A program made the translations under genes and the position numbers. The notes under the pieces were generated by a model. That model was given only the letters and a program-made list of their open reading frames with translations. It was not told the origin of the DNA and made no database searches. 43,400 nucleotides of DNA from Liquorilactobacillus sicerae (GTDB lineage: Bacteria > Bacillota > Bacilli > Lactobacillales > Lactobacillaceae): the NCBI RefSeq assembly GCF_029916425.1, contig NZ_JAHAVQ010000017.1:1-43400 (forward strand), in the 5' to 3' direction. Shown here piece by piece: positions 32,918-41,880 of this stretch; positions within the stretch are counted from its first letter, which is position 1, and each line of letters opens with the position of its first letter.

Positions 32918-33822
32918 TCAATGGAGCGTTTGACTTGATGACCAAGTGCTAAAATAAAGACTGTGCTCAAAATTAAACCAGCACCAATGAACTGAACCAA
33001 GTTAAAATTAACATTCATAAATAAAACAGTCCCTAAAGTTGCCGTCAGTGGTTCAAGTGTGTCCAGCAGGCTGGCCATGGTGGGGGTTATGTGTTTTAAA
33101 CTTTGTAAATACAATAGATAACTCAAAGCAGTACCACCAAAAGCCACAAACAATAAAGCTAACAAACTGAGCAAAGAAAAATGCGGAGTGGATTTCCAGG
33201 CTGGTTGAATAATTTGGCTAAAAGTTCCGGCAATTAGCATCCCCCAGCCTAAAACAGTCAAGGGGCTATAACGTTCAATCAGTTTCATCGGAGCTAATGT
33301 TAACGCAGCATCGGTAAAAATCAAGCCAGTGCCAAACAAAACCGTGCTGGGACTGATTGATAATTGAGTTAAGGCCCCACGAGTGACCAGCAACCAAGTA
33401 CCAATTAGTGCACAAAAGACTGCTAGCCATTCTTGCCGGCTGGGATGCTGGTGACAAAAAATTGCCACATAAAAAATGATCAAAACCGTATGCAAGGTTT
33501 GTAAAATTGTAGTCGTTGCGGCGTCACTGGATTGAACTGTCAGTAAATAGGTGAACTGTACTCCAGCTAACCCGACCGCGGCATAAAAGATCAGTCGTAA
33601 AATATCGAGCGGATGTTGCCAAATCTTGAGCCAATTTTGTGGATCACAATAGGCTGCAATCGGTAACAAAATAACGGCTGTTAGCATCATTTTCATTCCT
33701 AATAACCAAGTAACCGGGATAGCAGCTTTTTGCAATAAAAACTGTGATACCGGACCAGCAACTCCCCAAAGAATACAAGCAATGACTGCTAAAAGGATGC
33801 CAAAATTAACTTGTTTTTTCAA
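32899..33822 (-). CDS. EamA/DMT-family membrane transporter
   Basis: A 307-aa membrane protein with about ten hydrophobic segments in two EamA repeats (GILLAVIACILWGVAGPVSQFLL at the start of the first, the second beginning near LFGTGLIFTDAALTLAPM). Members of this family are mostly exporters of amino acids, nucleotides or other metabolites; the substrate here is unknown. It converges on fbp with a 19-bp overlap. TGGGGGAG lies a few bases before ATG 33822. Confidence 0.87.
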   Translation of the reverse strand: MKKQVNFGILLAVIACILWGVAGPVSQFLLQKAAIPVTWLLGMKMMLTAVILLPIAAYCDPQNWLKIWQHPLDILRLIFYAAVGLAGVQFTYLLTVQSSDAATTTILQTLHTVLIIFYVAIFCHQHPSRQEWLAVFCALIGTWLLVTRGALTQLSISPSTVLFGTGLIFTDAALTLAPMKLIERYSPLTVLGWGMLIAGTFSQIIQPAWKSTPHFSLLSLLALLFVAFGGTALSYLLYLQSLKHITPTMASLLDTLEPLTATLGTVLFMNVNFNLVQFIGAGLILSTVFILALGHQVKRSIDHSFEA

Positions 33823-34018
33823 AATTACTCCCCCAATTCAAGTGACAAATCAATGTTAATTATAATGAAAAAATTAAGAAAATAAACCCTATTTTTAGGA
33901 AAACAAATTTTTCTGATTACAACTTTGACAATTATCAGTGGAATCCAACAGTTTAAAAAATCTGTATTTAGTGGTTAAATAAAGTTGGACTGTTTAAAAA
34001 AATTTACGAGGTGATTTT

Positions 34019-35071
34019 GTGGGAGTTTGGCAACGATTTTTAGCAAATGTACGTTTAAGGAGATTTGCCGTCTTACTAAGCGTTGTAATCATTTTATATT
34101 TACTTCGTAGTTTATCAAGCATGATTTTATTGACTTTTATTTTTACATTTTTGGTTTTCAATTTTGCCATGTTCCTGAAAAAACATCTGCACTTGCCATT
34201 TCATCTGAGTGTGATTCTGATTTATTTAGTATTAATTAGTTTACTATATTTAGCGGTCACAATATATTTTCCGTTGATTTTTAAACAAACGGAGGCAATG
34301 ATTCGTTATCTAGTTAATTTTTACCAAAAGCCTTCAATGACGGCTAATAAAGTTTTCGATTTTTTCAGTCAGTATATTAGCACCTCAACTCTGTCAGCCC
34401 AATTAAAAAATGGGGTAGCGATTCTATTTAAGTATGTAACTAGCATCGGGACAGTTGGGGCAACTTTTATTTTATCTTTGATATTGAGCTTCTTTTTTAC
34501 AATTGAAGAAAGACGGATGGCTAAATTTTCCAAGAATTTTTTAAGTGGGCCATTTGCTTGGTATTTTCAAGATATTTATTTTTTTGCTAAGAAATTTGTC
34601 AATACATTCGGGATCGTGATCGAAACACAATTTATTATTGCGATCGTCAATACGATCATTACGACAATCTGTCTAGCATTTCTAAAGATGCCGCAATTAT
34701 TTAGTTTGTCACTGCTGATTTTTGTAATGAGCTTGGTTCCAGTTGCCGGGGTAATTATTTCGGCTATTCCAATGAGTGTGATTGGCTACTCAGTCGGTGG
34801 TCTTCGTGATGTGATTTATATTGTAATAATGTTATTAATCGTTCATGCTTTGGAGTCATATGTTTTAAATCCCAAGCTGATGTCAAACAAGACTGAGTTG
34901 CCGATTTTTTATACTTTTGTAGTTTTATTTGTCGCTGAAAGACTTTTTGGAATGTGGGGATTGATCGTGGGAATTCCGATTTTTACCTTCCTGCTGGATA
35001 TTTTAGGAGTCAAAGCGATTAAACAGACTAACAAACAGGACAAATCTGAAAAAAAGGAGAAAAGTTCATGA
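34019..35071 (+). CDS. AI-2E family (PerM-like) membrane protein
   Basis: A 350-aa protein with about eight membrane segments and the C-terminal family motif region (MSLVPVAGVIISAIPMSVIGY, NKTELPIFYTFVVLFVAERLFGMWGLIVGIPIF), then a Lys/Glu-rich tail. The family name comes from a proposed autoinducer-2 exporter in E. coli, but other members are ion antiporters or have no known substrate, so no function should be assumed. The start is GTG 34019 with GAGGTGAT close upstream. Its stop overlaps the next start as ATGA, coupling it to the C-S lyase. Confidence 0.85.
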   Translation: MGVWQRFLANVRLRRFAVLLSVVIILYLLRSLSSMILLTFIFTFLVFNFAMFLKKHLHLPFHLSVILIYLVLISLLYLAVTIYFPLIFKQTEAMIRYLVNFYQKPSMTANKVFDFFSQYISTSTLSAQLKNGVAILFKYVTSIGTVGATFILSLILSFFFTIEERRMAKFSKNFLSGPFAWYFQDIYFFAKKFVNTFGIVIETQFIIAIVNTIITTICLAFLKMPQLFSLSLLIFVMSLVPVAGVIISAIPMSVIGYSVGGLRDVIYIVIMLLIVHALESYVLNPKLMSNKTELPIFYTFVVLFVAERLFGMWGLIVGIPIFTFLLDILGVKAIKQTNKQDKSEKKEKSS

Positions 35072-36249
35072 ACGTAACTGACTTTCTAAAAACATATCAA
35101 ATTGATCGTCACCAAACTGATTCAGTCAAATGGGATGGAATGAAGCAGGCTTTTGGAAGAGCTGATTTAGTGCCATTATGGATTGCCGATACTGATTTTA
35201 AGGTGCCAGAAGCAGTTGTCTCAGCTTTGCAAAAAGCAATAGCTCAAGGAGTATATGGTTACTCAATGACTCCCCAAAATTATTTTGCCGCTTATGCTAA
35301 TTGGCAACAAACTCGTTATGGAACTGAGATTCATCCTGAATGGTTGCGCTACGGAACAGGTGTAGTTCAGTCTTTAAGCACGCTGATCAATGTTTTAACA
35401 CAGCCGCAAGCAGCAGTCATGGTCTTGCAACCAGTCTATTTTCCATTTATGAAGGTAATTGAGGAAAATAACCGGCAGTTGGTTGTATCTGAGTTAAAGC
35501 CAGTTGATCATCACTATGAAATGGATTTTGCTGATATTGAACAAAAAATTGTTGCTAATCAGGTTCGCTTATTGGTCAATTGTTCGCCGCATAATCCGGT
35601 TGGCCGTGTTTGGAGTGAAGCAGAGCTAGAGAAGCTCTTTGAAATTTGTCGGGAGCATGAAGTCTTATTAATTTCAGATGAGATTCACCATGACTTGATT
35701 GTTGGTCCACAGAAGTTTGTTTCGGCACTTTCCATTAAAAATGGTTTCTATCGCGACAATTTGGTAATGCTGGATGCTGCTTCCAAGACTTTCAATTTGG
35801 CAGGTTTAAAAAACAGTCATATTGTGATTCCTAATCCGCAAATGCGTATGCGTTATGATGCTTATTTTGCACGATTAGCTGCGCCAACTGGAACTTATTT
35901 AGGACAAGTGGCAGCTTTAGCAGCTTATCGAGCAGGCCAAGATTGGCTAGATGGTTTTTTAGCTGTTGTTCGGCAAAATTTTGCTATTTTAAAGCAACTC
36001 GAAAAAGTTCAACCGCAAGTCAAAGTTTATGATTTGCAAGGAACTTATTTAGCTTGGGTCGATTTAAGTCGGGTAATTGATCCGGCAAAATTAAAGCAAG
36101 TGATGCTAAATGATGCTAAGTTGGCGGTTAATTTAGGTGAAATTTTTGGTTCCAGCGGCCGTGGCTTTGTTCGACTTAATTTGGCAACACCACCGCAAAA
36201 TATAAAAGTAGCCGTTGCCAGGCTGCAAAAGATCCTTGAAAATAAATAA
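35068..36249 (+). CDS. MalY/PatB-type PLP-dependent C-S lyase or aminotransferase
   Basis: A 393-aa class I/II fold enzyme, probably cleaving the beta C-S bond of cystathionine, cysteine or cysteine conjugates. Visible motifs are LVPLWIADTDFKVPEAV (typical MalY/PatB N-terminus), NCSPHNPVGRVW, ISDEIHHDLI and the PLP lysine K240 in DAASKTFNLAGL. The start overlaps the upstream AI-2E gene (ATGA, 35068-35071) with AAAAGGAGA upstream. The pairing with a membrane protein suggests a substrate or product handled jointly, but nothing shows which one. Confidence 0.9.
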   Translation: MNVTDFLKTYQIDRHQTDSVKWDGMKQAFGRADLVPLWIADTDFKVPEAVVSALQKAIAQGVYGYSMTPQNYFAAYANWQQTRYGTEIHPEWLRYGTGVVQSLSTLINVLTQPQAAVMVLQPVYFPFMKVIEENNRQLVVSELKPVDHHYEMDFADIEQKIVANQVRLLVNCSPHNPVGRVWSEAELEKLFEICREHEVLLISDEIHHDLIVGPQKFVSALSIKNGFYRDNLVMLDAASKTFNLAGLKNSHIVIPNPQMRMRYDAYFARLAAPTGTYLGQVAALAAYRAGQDWLDGFLAVVRQNFAILKQLEKVQPQVKVYDLQGTYLAWVDLSRVIDPAKLKQVMLNDAKLAVNLGEIFGSSGRGFVRLNLATPPQNIKVAVARLQKILENK

Positions 36250-36350
36250 AAGTTTCACATGTTCTGCTAGTTGGTACTATCAATTTTCAAGTTTTCATTG
36301 TAAAATATGAAATGTAAACAAATAATTAATGAAAGAGGTTTTCGCTAGCT

Positions 36351-37037
36351 ATGACAAAATTAGTATTTATTCGTCACGGACAAAGTGAATGGAATTTAAA
36401 AAACCTTTTCACTGGCTGGGTAGATGTTGACCTAAGTGAAAAAGGTGTTGAAGAAGCAAAAGAGGCTGGTCGCAAGCTTAAAGAATCAGGTATTCAATTT
36501 GATCAAGCTTACACTTCAGTTTTAACTCGTGCTATCAAGACATTGCACTACGCACTTGAAGGCTGTGGCCAATTATGGATCCCAGAAACCAAGACCTGGC
36601 GTTTGAACGAACGTCATTATGGTGCTTTACAAGGCAAAAACAAAGCTAAAGCTGCTGAAAAATATGGTGATGAACAAGTTCATATTTGGCGTCGTTCATA
36701 TGATGTTTTGCCACCGCTTTTGAGTGCCGATGATGAAGGCTCCGCAGCTAAAGATCGTCGTTATGCAGATCTTGATCCACGTGCTGTTCCTGGTGGTGAA
36801 AACTTGAAAGTAACTTTGGAACGAGTAATCCCATTCTGGGAAGACGAAATTGCTCCTAAATTGCTCGACGGCAAGAACGTTATTATCGCAGCACATGGTA
36901 ACTCATTACGTGCTTTGACCAAGTACATTGAAGGCATTTCTGATGCAGATATCATGAATGTTGAAATGACAACTGGCCAACCTGTTGTTTATGATTTAGA
37001 TGAGAAATTAAACATCGTTAACAAGACAAAGCTTTAA
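36351..37037 (+). CDS. gpmA: 2,3-bisphosphoglycerate-dependent phosphoglycerate mutase
   Basis: Interconverts 3- and 2-phosphoglycerate in glycolysis. The 228-aa protein starts [14 protein letters not shown] with the phosphorylated histidine H9, then [14 protein letters not shown] and the second histidine in [12 protein letters not shown]. Codon use is strongly biased, as in highly expressed genes. AGAGGT lies about 13 bases before ATG 36351, longer than usual. TTGTAA (36298-36303), 17 nt and AATAAT (36321-36326) may be the promoter. A strong terminator follows. Confidence 0.96.
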   Translation: MTKLVFIRHGQSEWNLKNLFTGWVDVDLSEKGVEEAKEAGRKLKESGIQFDQAYTSVLTRAIKTLHYALEGCGQLWIPETKTWRLNERHYGALQGKNKAKAAEKYGDEQVHIWRRSYDVLPPLLSADDEGSAAKDRRYADLDPRAVPGGENLKVTLERVIPFWEDEIAPKLLDGKNVIIAAHGNSLRALTKYIEGISDADIMNVEMTTGQPVVYDLDEKLNIVNKTKL

Positions 37038-37056
37038 TCAAGGCTGATATAACAAT

Positions 37057-37096
37057 AAAAAGTCCCGGTTTGCTTCCAAAAAACTGGGACTTTTTT
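37057..37096 (+). terminator. Terminator after gpmA
   Basis: AAAAAGTCCCGGTTT (37057-37071) pairs with AAACTGGGACTTTTT (37081-37095) with one GU pair, and the T-run continues. Confidence 0.88.
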
Positions 37097-37312
37097 GTGC
37101 GCTGTGGTTAGATGCTAGAATGACTTTTTATTAGTGTAATTCTAAAACGTTGGCATTTTTTGGACAAAATTGCCAAAATTTAGTGAGACAGAAAATAGCT
37201 TGAAAAGGTAACCTAAAAAATTATTGCAAGTGGTAATTAAATTGGGTTTTTATGATAATATAAAACAATAGAGTTATGCAATCGCAAATATTTTATTTTA
37301 GGAGAAATTAAA

Positions 37313-37564
37313 ATGGCAGTCAATAATTTGAATTTGACATTCAATTCAATGATGTAGGCACTGGGATGGCCTTATGATAAGGCGATTAATGGTTTGCCTG
37401 GTCAAAAAGGAGTTGTTAATTTAGGAAAAATGGTTCCAGTAGTAGGAGCGATAATTGGTGGGTCAATTGATATAGTCATAACAAAAACGGTTGCTAAAAG
37501 GACTAAAGAAACATTACAACAAATGGTATTTTTAGACAATGGTAGAGTTATTATTGACAACTGA
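37313..37564 (+). pseudogene. Decayed EcsC-family gene remnant
   Basis: AGGAGAAA precedes ATG 37313, but the frame stops at TAG 37355-37357 after 14 codons. The same frame then continues for 68 codons. It begins ALGWPYDKAINGLPG, which resembles the N-terminal part of EcsC-family proteins. It passes directly into QKGVVNLGKMVPVVGAIIGG and DIVITKTVAKRTKETL, which resemble their C-terminus. About 150 residues of the middle are absent, so the gene has both an internal deletion and a nonsense codon. The identification is from memory of the family. The intact start region suggests loss was recent enough to keep the signals. Confidence 0.65.
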
Positions 37565-37863
37565 ATACTTGAATTTGATAGAAGCTGAAATTGATTAATT
37601 TATTGTATTCTCTTGAAATGTCAAGTTAAATTAGAAATAACTTAGTTTATAATCATTTAAGAAGTATAAAACAAAAAGAATTGAAGATCGGGGACATGGA
37701 ATCAACTAGTTATCCTCGAATTATGGACAAAAGACCGATTAGAATTATTCTTGATTACTGAGCTAATTTTGTTGCAGGGAGTAACTATTGGTAACATAAG
37801 TTTAGTTATATAATCAATGTTAATTAGACTAATAAGCAATTAACTGAAAGGGACTGATTTAGG
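37565..37863. other. AT-rich spacer without recognised gene
   Basis: No ORF longer than about 25 codons with a usable start is seen. A TATAAT at 37648-37653 lacks a good -35 box. It may hold the promoter of the peptidase gene or further decayed sequence from the pseudogene. Confidence 0.4.
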
Positions 37864-38742
37864 ATGAAAATTCAAGAAGGATATATGCCATTTCATCAAT
37901 ATCGAACATATTACCGAATCGTTGGAGAATCAAGCAAAGGACAAGCTCCATTGTTACTGATCCATGGCGGACCAGGTTCTTCCCATAACTATTTTGAATT
38001 AATGGATGATTATGCCAAAACTGGCCGGCAATTAATTATGTATGATCAGGTTGGTTGCGGTAAATCTTCAATTCCAGATGATGAGTCGATTTATGTCAAA
38101 GAAACTTGGGCAGAGGAATTAATTGCCTTACGCAAATATTTGCATTTAGATGAGGTACATTTGCTAGGCCAATCGTGGGGTGGAATGTTGGAGATGTATT
38201 ATCTGACTAATTTTGATCCACAAGGAATTAAAAGTGTCATGATCAATGGATCACCGGCCTCAATTAAGCTCTGGGTCAAAGAACAGCACCGTTTGATTAA
38301 ATATCTGAGTTATGAAGATCAGCAGGCAATTGCTACAGCTGAAAAAACTGGAGATTTCACTGGGCCTAAATATTTAGCAGCTAATGATCGCTATATGGAA
38401 CGTTATTGTTGGAATGATCCTGATGAAAATTCGCCGGAACCCTTAAGAAGACCAACAAACGGCAAGAAAGCGAGTTTGATTGCCGAAGGGCCAAATGAAT
38501 TTACTGAAAATGGAACGATCAGTGATTTTGATGTGACTGACGAGCTTAAAAAGATCCATGTGCCAGTGTTGGTTACTAATGGAACGGATGATTTGTGCAC
38601 ACCTTTGATCGCAAAAGCTGTTTACGACCATATTACGGGAGCTAAGTGGCATTTATTTGCTAACAGTCGACATCTAGCATTACTTGACCAGCATGATGAA
38701 TTTATTCAAGTACTGGATCAATGGTTAAAAGAAAATGATTAA
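37864..38742 (+). CDS. pip: Proline iminopeptidase (alpha/beta hydrolase)
   Basis: Releases N-terminal proline from peptides in the cytoplasm. The 292-aa alpha/beta hydrolase has the oxyanion motif HGGPGSSHN (34-42), YDQVGCGKSS, the nucleophile elbow GQSWGGM (S104), an acid residue in TNGTDDLCTP and the catalytic histidine in NSRHLALLDQ. HGGPG and DQxGxGxS are the hallmarks of prolyl aminopeptidases. AAAGGGA lies about a dozen bases before ATG 37864. Other small-molecule hydrolase activity is possible. Confidence 0.88.
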   Translation: MKIQEGYMPFHQYRTYYRIVGESSKGQAPLLLIHGGPGSSHNYFELMDDYAKTGRQLIMYDQVGCGKSSIPDDESIYVKETWAEELIALRKYLHLDEVHLLGQSWGGMLEMYYLTNFDPQGIKSVMINGSPASIKLWVKEQHRLIKYLSYEDQQAIATAEKTGDFTGPKYLAANDRYMERYCWNDPDENSPEPLRRPTNGKKASLIAEGPNEFTENGTISDFDVTDELKKIHVPVLVTNGTDDLCTPLIAKAVYDHITGAKWHLFANSRHLALLDQHDEFIQVLDQWLKEND

Positions 38743-39083
38743 CCTGTTTGAGTAACTAAAAAGTATTTAATGATGGGTATTGTTAAATAAAACTTCCAAT
38801 GTTAATTTAAGTTAAGGCTTGATTTATTGATTTTATAATTAAGGGTGATGTTGTTATTCATCATAGTTAAGGTTTTGGTAATCTAAGATTGAGTATATGA
38901 ACTCGATCATGTTATTTAGCAAAAGCAACATCAAGCCCATGAATAATTTGGATTTAAATTTTCAAGAAGTTAGAAATGTAGCATTATTTTACAATAATAT
39001 TACATTAAACAAAAAACTCTATACAGGTAATTTATTATGATAATCTAAAGATAAGGGAATAGGGCTTTCAGGAGGTAATATAG
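38743..39083. other. Spacer upstream of the autolysin gene
   Basis: No gene is supported here. A 47-codon frame from the ATG at about 38898 has no ribosome binding site. A loose AT-rich inverted repeat surrounds 38976-39007. No consensus promoter is obvious, although the autolysin ribosome binding site at the end (AGGAGGTAA) is strong. Confidence 0.4.
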
Positions 39084-41489
39084 TTGAGGATAGAACCCAA
39101 GAAAAAATCACATTATAAAATGTACAAAGCTGGTAAGTTTTGGGTATTTAGTATGGTTACCGTTTTTTCCTTTTTAGTGGGAATGGAATTTAAGAGTATA
39201 CCTTCAATAAATGTTCAAGCTGATAATATTAGTGATGCAGATTCGTCCAGTTCATCATCTTCATCCAGTTCGCTGACAGTTGTTAGCGATAACAGTTCAA
39301 GTTCATCGTCTTCGTCCAGTTCAAGTGCTGACGAGACTTCAACAACTGATAGCAGTTCAAGTCAAGCAGAGCAGACAAAAGCTGATACTGCAAGTTCATC
39401 GTCTTCGTCCAGTTCAAGTGCTGACGAGACTTCAACAACTGATAGCAGTTCAAGTCAAGCAGAGCAAACAAAAGCTGATACTGCAAGTTCATCGTCTTCG
39501 TCCAGTTCAAGTGCTGACGAGACTTCAACAACTGATAGCAGTTCAAGTCAAGCAGAGCAAACAAAAGCTGATACTGCAAGTTCATCGTCTTCGTCCAGTT
39601 CAAGTGCTGACGAGGCTTCAACAACTGATAACAGTTCAAGTCAAACAGAGCAGACAAAAGCTGATACTGCAAGTTCTAATGATTCAACTTCATCAGATTC
39701 AACTTCATCAGATTCAAGTGATACGTCTACAACGAGTACCGAAACAACCACTTTATCTGAAAGTGAACTAGAAGCAGCCATTAAGCAAATTGAAGAAGAA
39801 AATACAGATAATTATTCTACTAAAGTTTCAACCTTTTTAAATAAGATTATTAGTGGTGCAATTGAAGGATGGATAAAATATAAAATACTTCCTTCTATAA
39901 CAGCTTCCCAGGCAATTCTTGAAAGTGGGTGGGGTACTTCAACTTTAGCAAGTAAATATCATAATTTATTTGGTGTCAAAGCAGGCAGTTCTTGGAGTGG
40001 AAAGACAGTTAAACTAAAAACTAAAGAGTATTACAATGGTGAATACCATACCGTTTATGCAACTTTCCGTGAGTATGATAATGATGATGATAGTATAACT
40101 GATCATGCAGAGTTGTTATCTACTAGTTCGCGTTATAGCAATTTAGTTGGTGAAACTGATGCAGATACAGCTGCTGAGTTAATTTATGAAGATGGTTATG
40201 CAACAGATGCAAGTTATACTTCTAAATTAGAAAACATTATTGAAAGTTATGACTTAACTTCATGGGATCAGTTGGCTTTTGAGTATACTGGAACTAGTAC
40301 TTCGTCTTCTTCAAGTAGCAGTTCTAGTTCGACGTCCGCAACGTCTTCTAGTTCATCATCAACTTATACAGTAAAATCTGGTGATACTCTTTCTGGAATT
40401 GCAAAAACATACAGTACGACGGTAGCAAAACTTGCATCGTTAAATAATATTACCAATGTTAATAAAATTTATGTTGGTGAAGTCTTAACTTTAAGTAGTT
40501 CTAGTTCAACTTCATCGACATCTACAAGTAGTTCCACTAGTTCATCATCAACCTATACAGTAAAATCTGGTGATACTCTTTATGGAATTGCCAAAACATA
40601 CAGTACAACGGTGGCAAAACTTGCATCGTTAAATAATATTACCAATGTTAATAAAATTTATGTTGGTGAAGTATTATCTTTGAGTAGTTCTAGTTCAACT
40701 TCATCGACATCTACAAGTAGTTCCACTAGTTCATCATCAACCTATACAGTAAAATCTGGTGATACTCTTTATGGAATTGCCAAAACATACAGTACGACGG
40801 TGGCAAAACTTGTATCACTAAATAATATTTCTAATAGCAATAAGATCTACGTTGGAGAAGTCTTGACTTTAAGTAGTTCTAGTTCAACTTCATCGACATC
40901 TACAAGCAGTTCTAACAGTTCTACTGGTTCCAGTTCGTCATCAACCTATACAGTAAAGTCAGGTGATACTCTTTATGGCATTGCGAAGACAAATGGTACA
41001 ACAGTTTCAAAACTTGTGTCACTAAATAATATTTCTAATAGCAATAAGATCTATGTTGGTGAGGTATTAACCTTAAGTAGTTCCAGCTCAACTTCATCAA
41101 CATCTACAAGCAGTTCTAACAGTTCTACTGGTTCTAGTTCATCATCAACCTATACAGTAAAGTCAGGTGACACTCTTTATGGCATTGCAAAAACATACAG
41201 TACAACGGTGGCAAAACTTGTATCACTAAATAATATTTCTAATAGCAATAAGATCTATGTTGGTGAGGTATTAACCTTAAGTAGTTCCAGCTCAACTTCA
41301 TCAACATCTACAAGCAGTTCTAACAGTTCTACTAGTTCTAGTTCATCATCGACATATACGATTAAGTCAGGTGATACCCTTTATGGCATTGCTAAAACTT
41401 ATAATACAACTGTAGCAAAATTGGCAGCTTTAAATAATATTACTAATACTGATAAAATTTACGTTGGAAAAACATTAAAAGTTTCTTGA
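39084..41489 (+). CDS. Serine-rich cell-wall hydrolase: GH73 glucosaminidase with six LysM repeats
   Basis: Secreted N-acetylglucosaminidase-type autolysin of 801 aa. It starts at TTG 39084, with AGGAGGT seven bases upstream. The N-terminus has a KxYKxGKxW-type signal peptide ([10 protein letters not shown], hydrophobic core, probable cleavage after VQA46). Residues about 50-225 are Ser/Thr-rich with a 31-residue tandem repeat. The GH73 domain (about 245-395) has the catalytic E280 in [11 protein letters not shown] and later YATFREYDN. Six LysM modules (about 427-801, each [15 protein letters not shown]...KIYVGEVL) joined by Ser/Thr linkers bind peptidoglycan. The serine runs may be glycosylated. 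It probably acts in cell separation. Confidence 0.93.
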   Translation: MRIEPKKKSHYKMYKAGKFWVFSMVTVFSFLVGMEFKSIPSINVQADNISDADSSSSSSSSSSLTVVSDNSSSSSSSSSSSADETSTTDSSSSQAEQTKADTASSSSSSSSSADETSTTDSSSSQAEQTKADTASSSSSSSSSADETSTTDSSSSQAEQTKADTASSSSSSSSSADEASTTDNSSSQTEQTKADTASSNDSTSSDSTSSDSSDTSTTSTETTTLSESELEAAIKQIEEENTDNYSTKVSTFLNKIISGAIEGWIKYKILPSITASQAILESGWGTSTLASKYHNLFGVKAGSSWSGKTVKLKTKEYYNGEYHTVYATFREYDNDDDSITDHAELLSTSSRYSNLVGETDADTAAELIYEDGYATDASYTSKLENIIESYDLTSWDQLAFEYTGTSTSSSSSSSSSSTSATSSSSSSTYTVKSGDTLSGIAKTYSTTVAKLASLNNITNVNKIYVGEVLTLSSSSSTSSTSTSSSTSSSSTYTVKSGDTLYGIAKTYSTTVAKLASLNNITNVNKIYVGEVLSLSSSSSTSSTSTSSSTSSSSTYTVKSGDTLYGIAKTYSTTVAKLVSLNNISNSNKIYVGEVLTLSSSSSTSSTSTSSSNSSTGSSSSSTYTVKSGDTLYGIAKTNGTTVSKLVSLNNISNSNKIYVGEVLTLSSSSSTSSTSTSSSNSSTGSSSSSTYTVKSGDTLYGIAKTYSTTVAKLVSLNNISNSNKIYVGEVLTLSSSSSTSSTSTSSSNSSTSSSSSSTYTIKSGDTLYGIAKTYNTTVAKLAALNNITNTDKIYVGKTLKVS
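39298..39669 (+). repeat. Four tandem 93-bp repeats in the autolysin gene
   Basis: A 93-bp unit (31 codons) starts near 39298, 39390, 39483 and 39576. Copies 2 and 3 are nearly identical. Copy 4 has changes such as GAG to GAG-GCT context (E-A for E-T) and S to N. Each encodes a serine run, then [19 protein letters not shown]. The unit is a multiple of three, so copy-number changes would keep the frame. Confidence 0.9.
40364..41489 (+). repeat. Six LysM modules with Ser/Thr linkers
   Basis: Six modules of about 45 residues repeat at the DNA level with nearly identical linkers. Modules 1-2 share [15 protein letters not shown], modules 3-5 share [10 protein letters not shown], and module 6 is the most diverged ([14 protein letters not shown]). 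The pattern suggests stepwise duplication from the middle of the array. Confidence 0.9.
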
Positions 41490-41576
41490 TTAACATTTAA
41501 TATTGAAGCCTTTGAGCTGACTTTTTCCAAAGTTTATTGGTTATTTGATGATAAAATAATATTGTTTGAATAAATA

Positions 41577-41610
41577 GGTTATCTGTTCTTGATGGGCAGG
41601 TAGCCTTTTT
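41577..41610 (+). terminator. Terminator downstream of the autolysin gene
   Basis: GGTTATCTG (41577-41585) pairs with CAGGTAGCC (41597-41605) over nine bp with two GU pairs, followed by five T. It lies 88 bases past the stop codon. Confidence 0.65.
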
Positions 41611-41867
41611 GGGTGATTAATCGTAATCAAATGATGGTCGCTGATTGATAAATAGGATCTGAAGTAAGCTTTCATCAATAATTGGACAATAATTACCACA
41701 AATATTTAGGGACATTTTGAAAGGAGTTCTAATCAATCATGATTTAATCATTAAATGTGTTCTTTGATTTAAAATAATGATAAATTCTAAAAAGTTTCTG
41801 CTAATTTTAAGCTTTTTAGACTAAAATAAAATTGTGTTTTATCAAATATAAGTTAAGACTTAATAAA
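41611..41867. other. Spacer upstream of the lyase gene, with inverted repeat
   Basis: No gene is seen. TCTAAAAAG (41786-41794) and CTTTTTAGA (41812-41820) form a perfect 9-bp inverted repeat about 60 bases before the lyase start. It could be an operator or a weak hairpin. No consensus promoter is evident by eye. Confidence 0.4.
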
Positions 41868-41880
41868 AAGGAGTTTTAAA

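Noticed and set aside
37687..37761. Short frame near ATG 37696 in the spacer before the peptidase gene
   Set aside because: About 20 codons, weak initiation context, no similarity noticed. More likely spacer or decayed sequence.
38898..39041. 47-codon plus-strand frame upstream of the autolysin gene
   Set aside because: No ribosome binding site, no promoter, and composition typical of AT-rich spacer.
39280..39771. Long overlapping frames on both strands inside the autolysin serine repeats
   Set aside because: They arise because the 93-bp repeat is a multiple of three and lacks stops in other frames. Only the frame with signal peptide, GH73 and LysM is credible.
41786..41820. Inverted repeat as an intrinsic terminator for the autolysin gene
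   Set aside because: The stem is AT-rich with no T-run after it, and a better terminator lies at 41577-41610.
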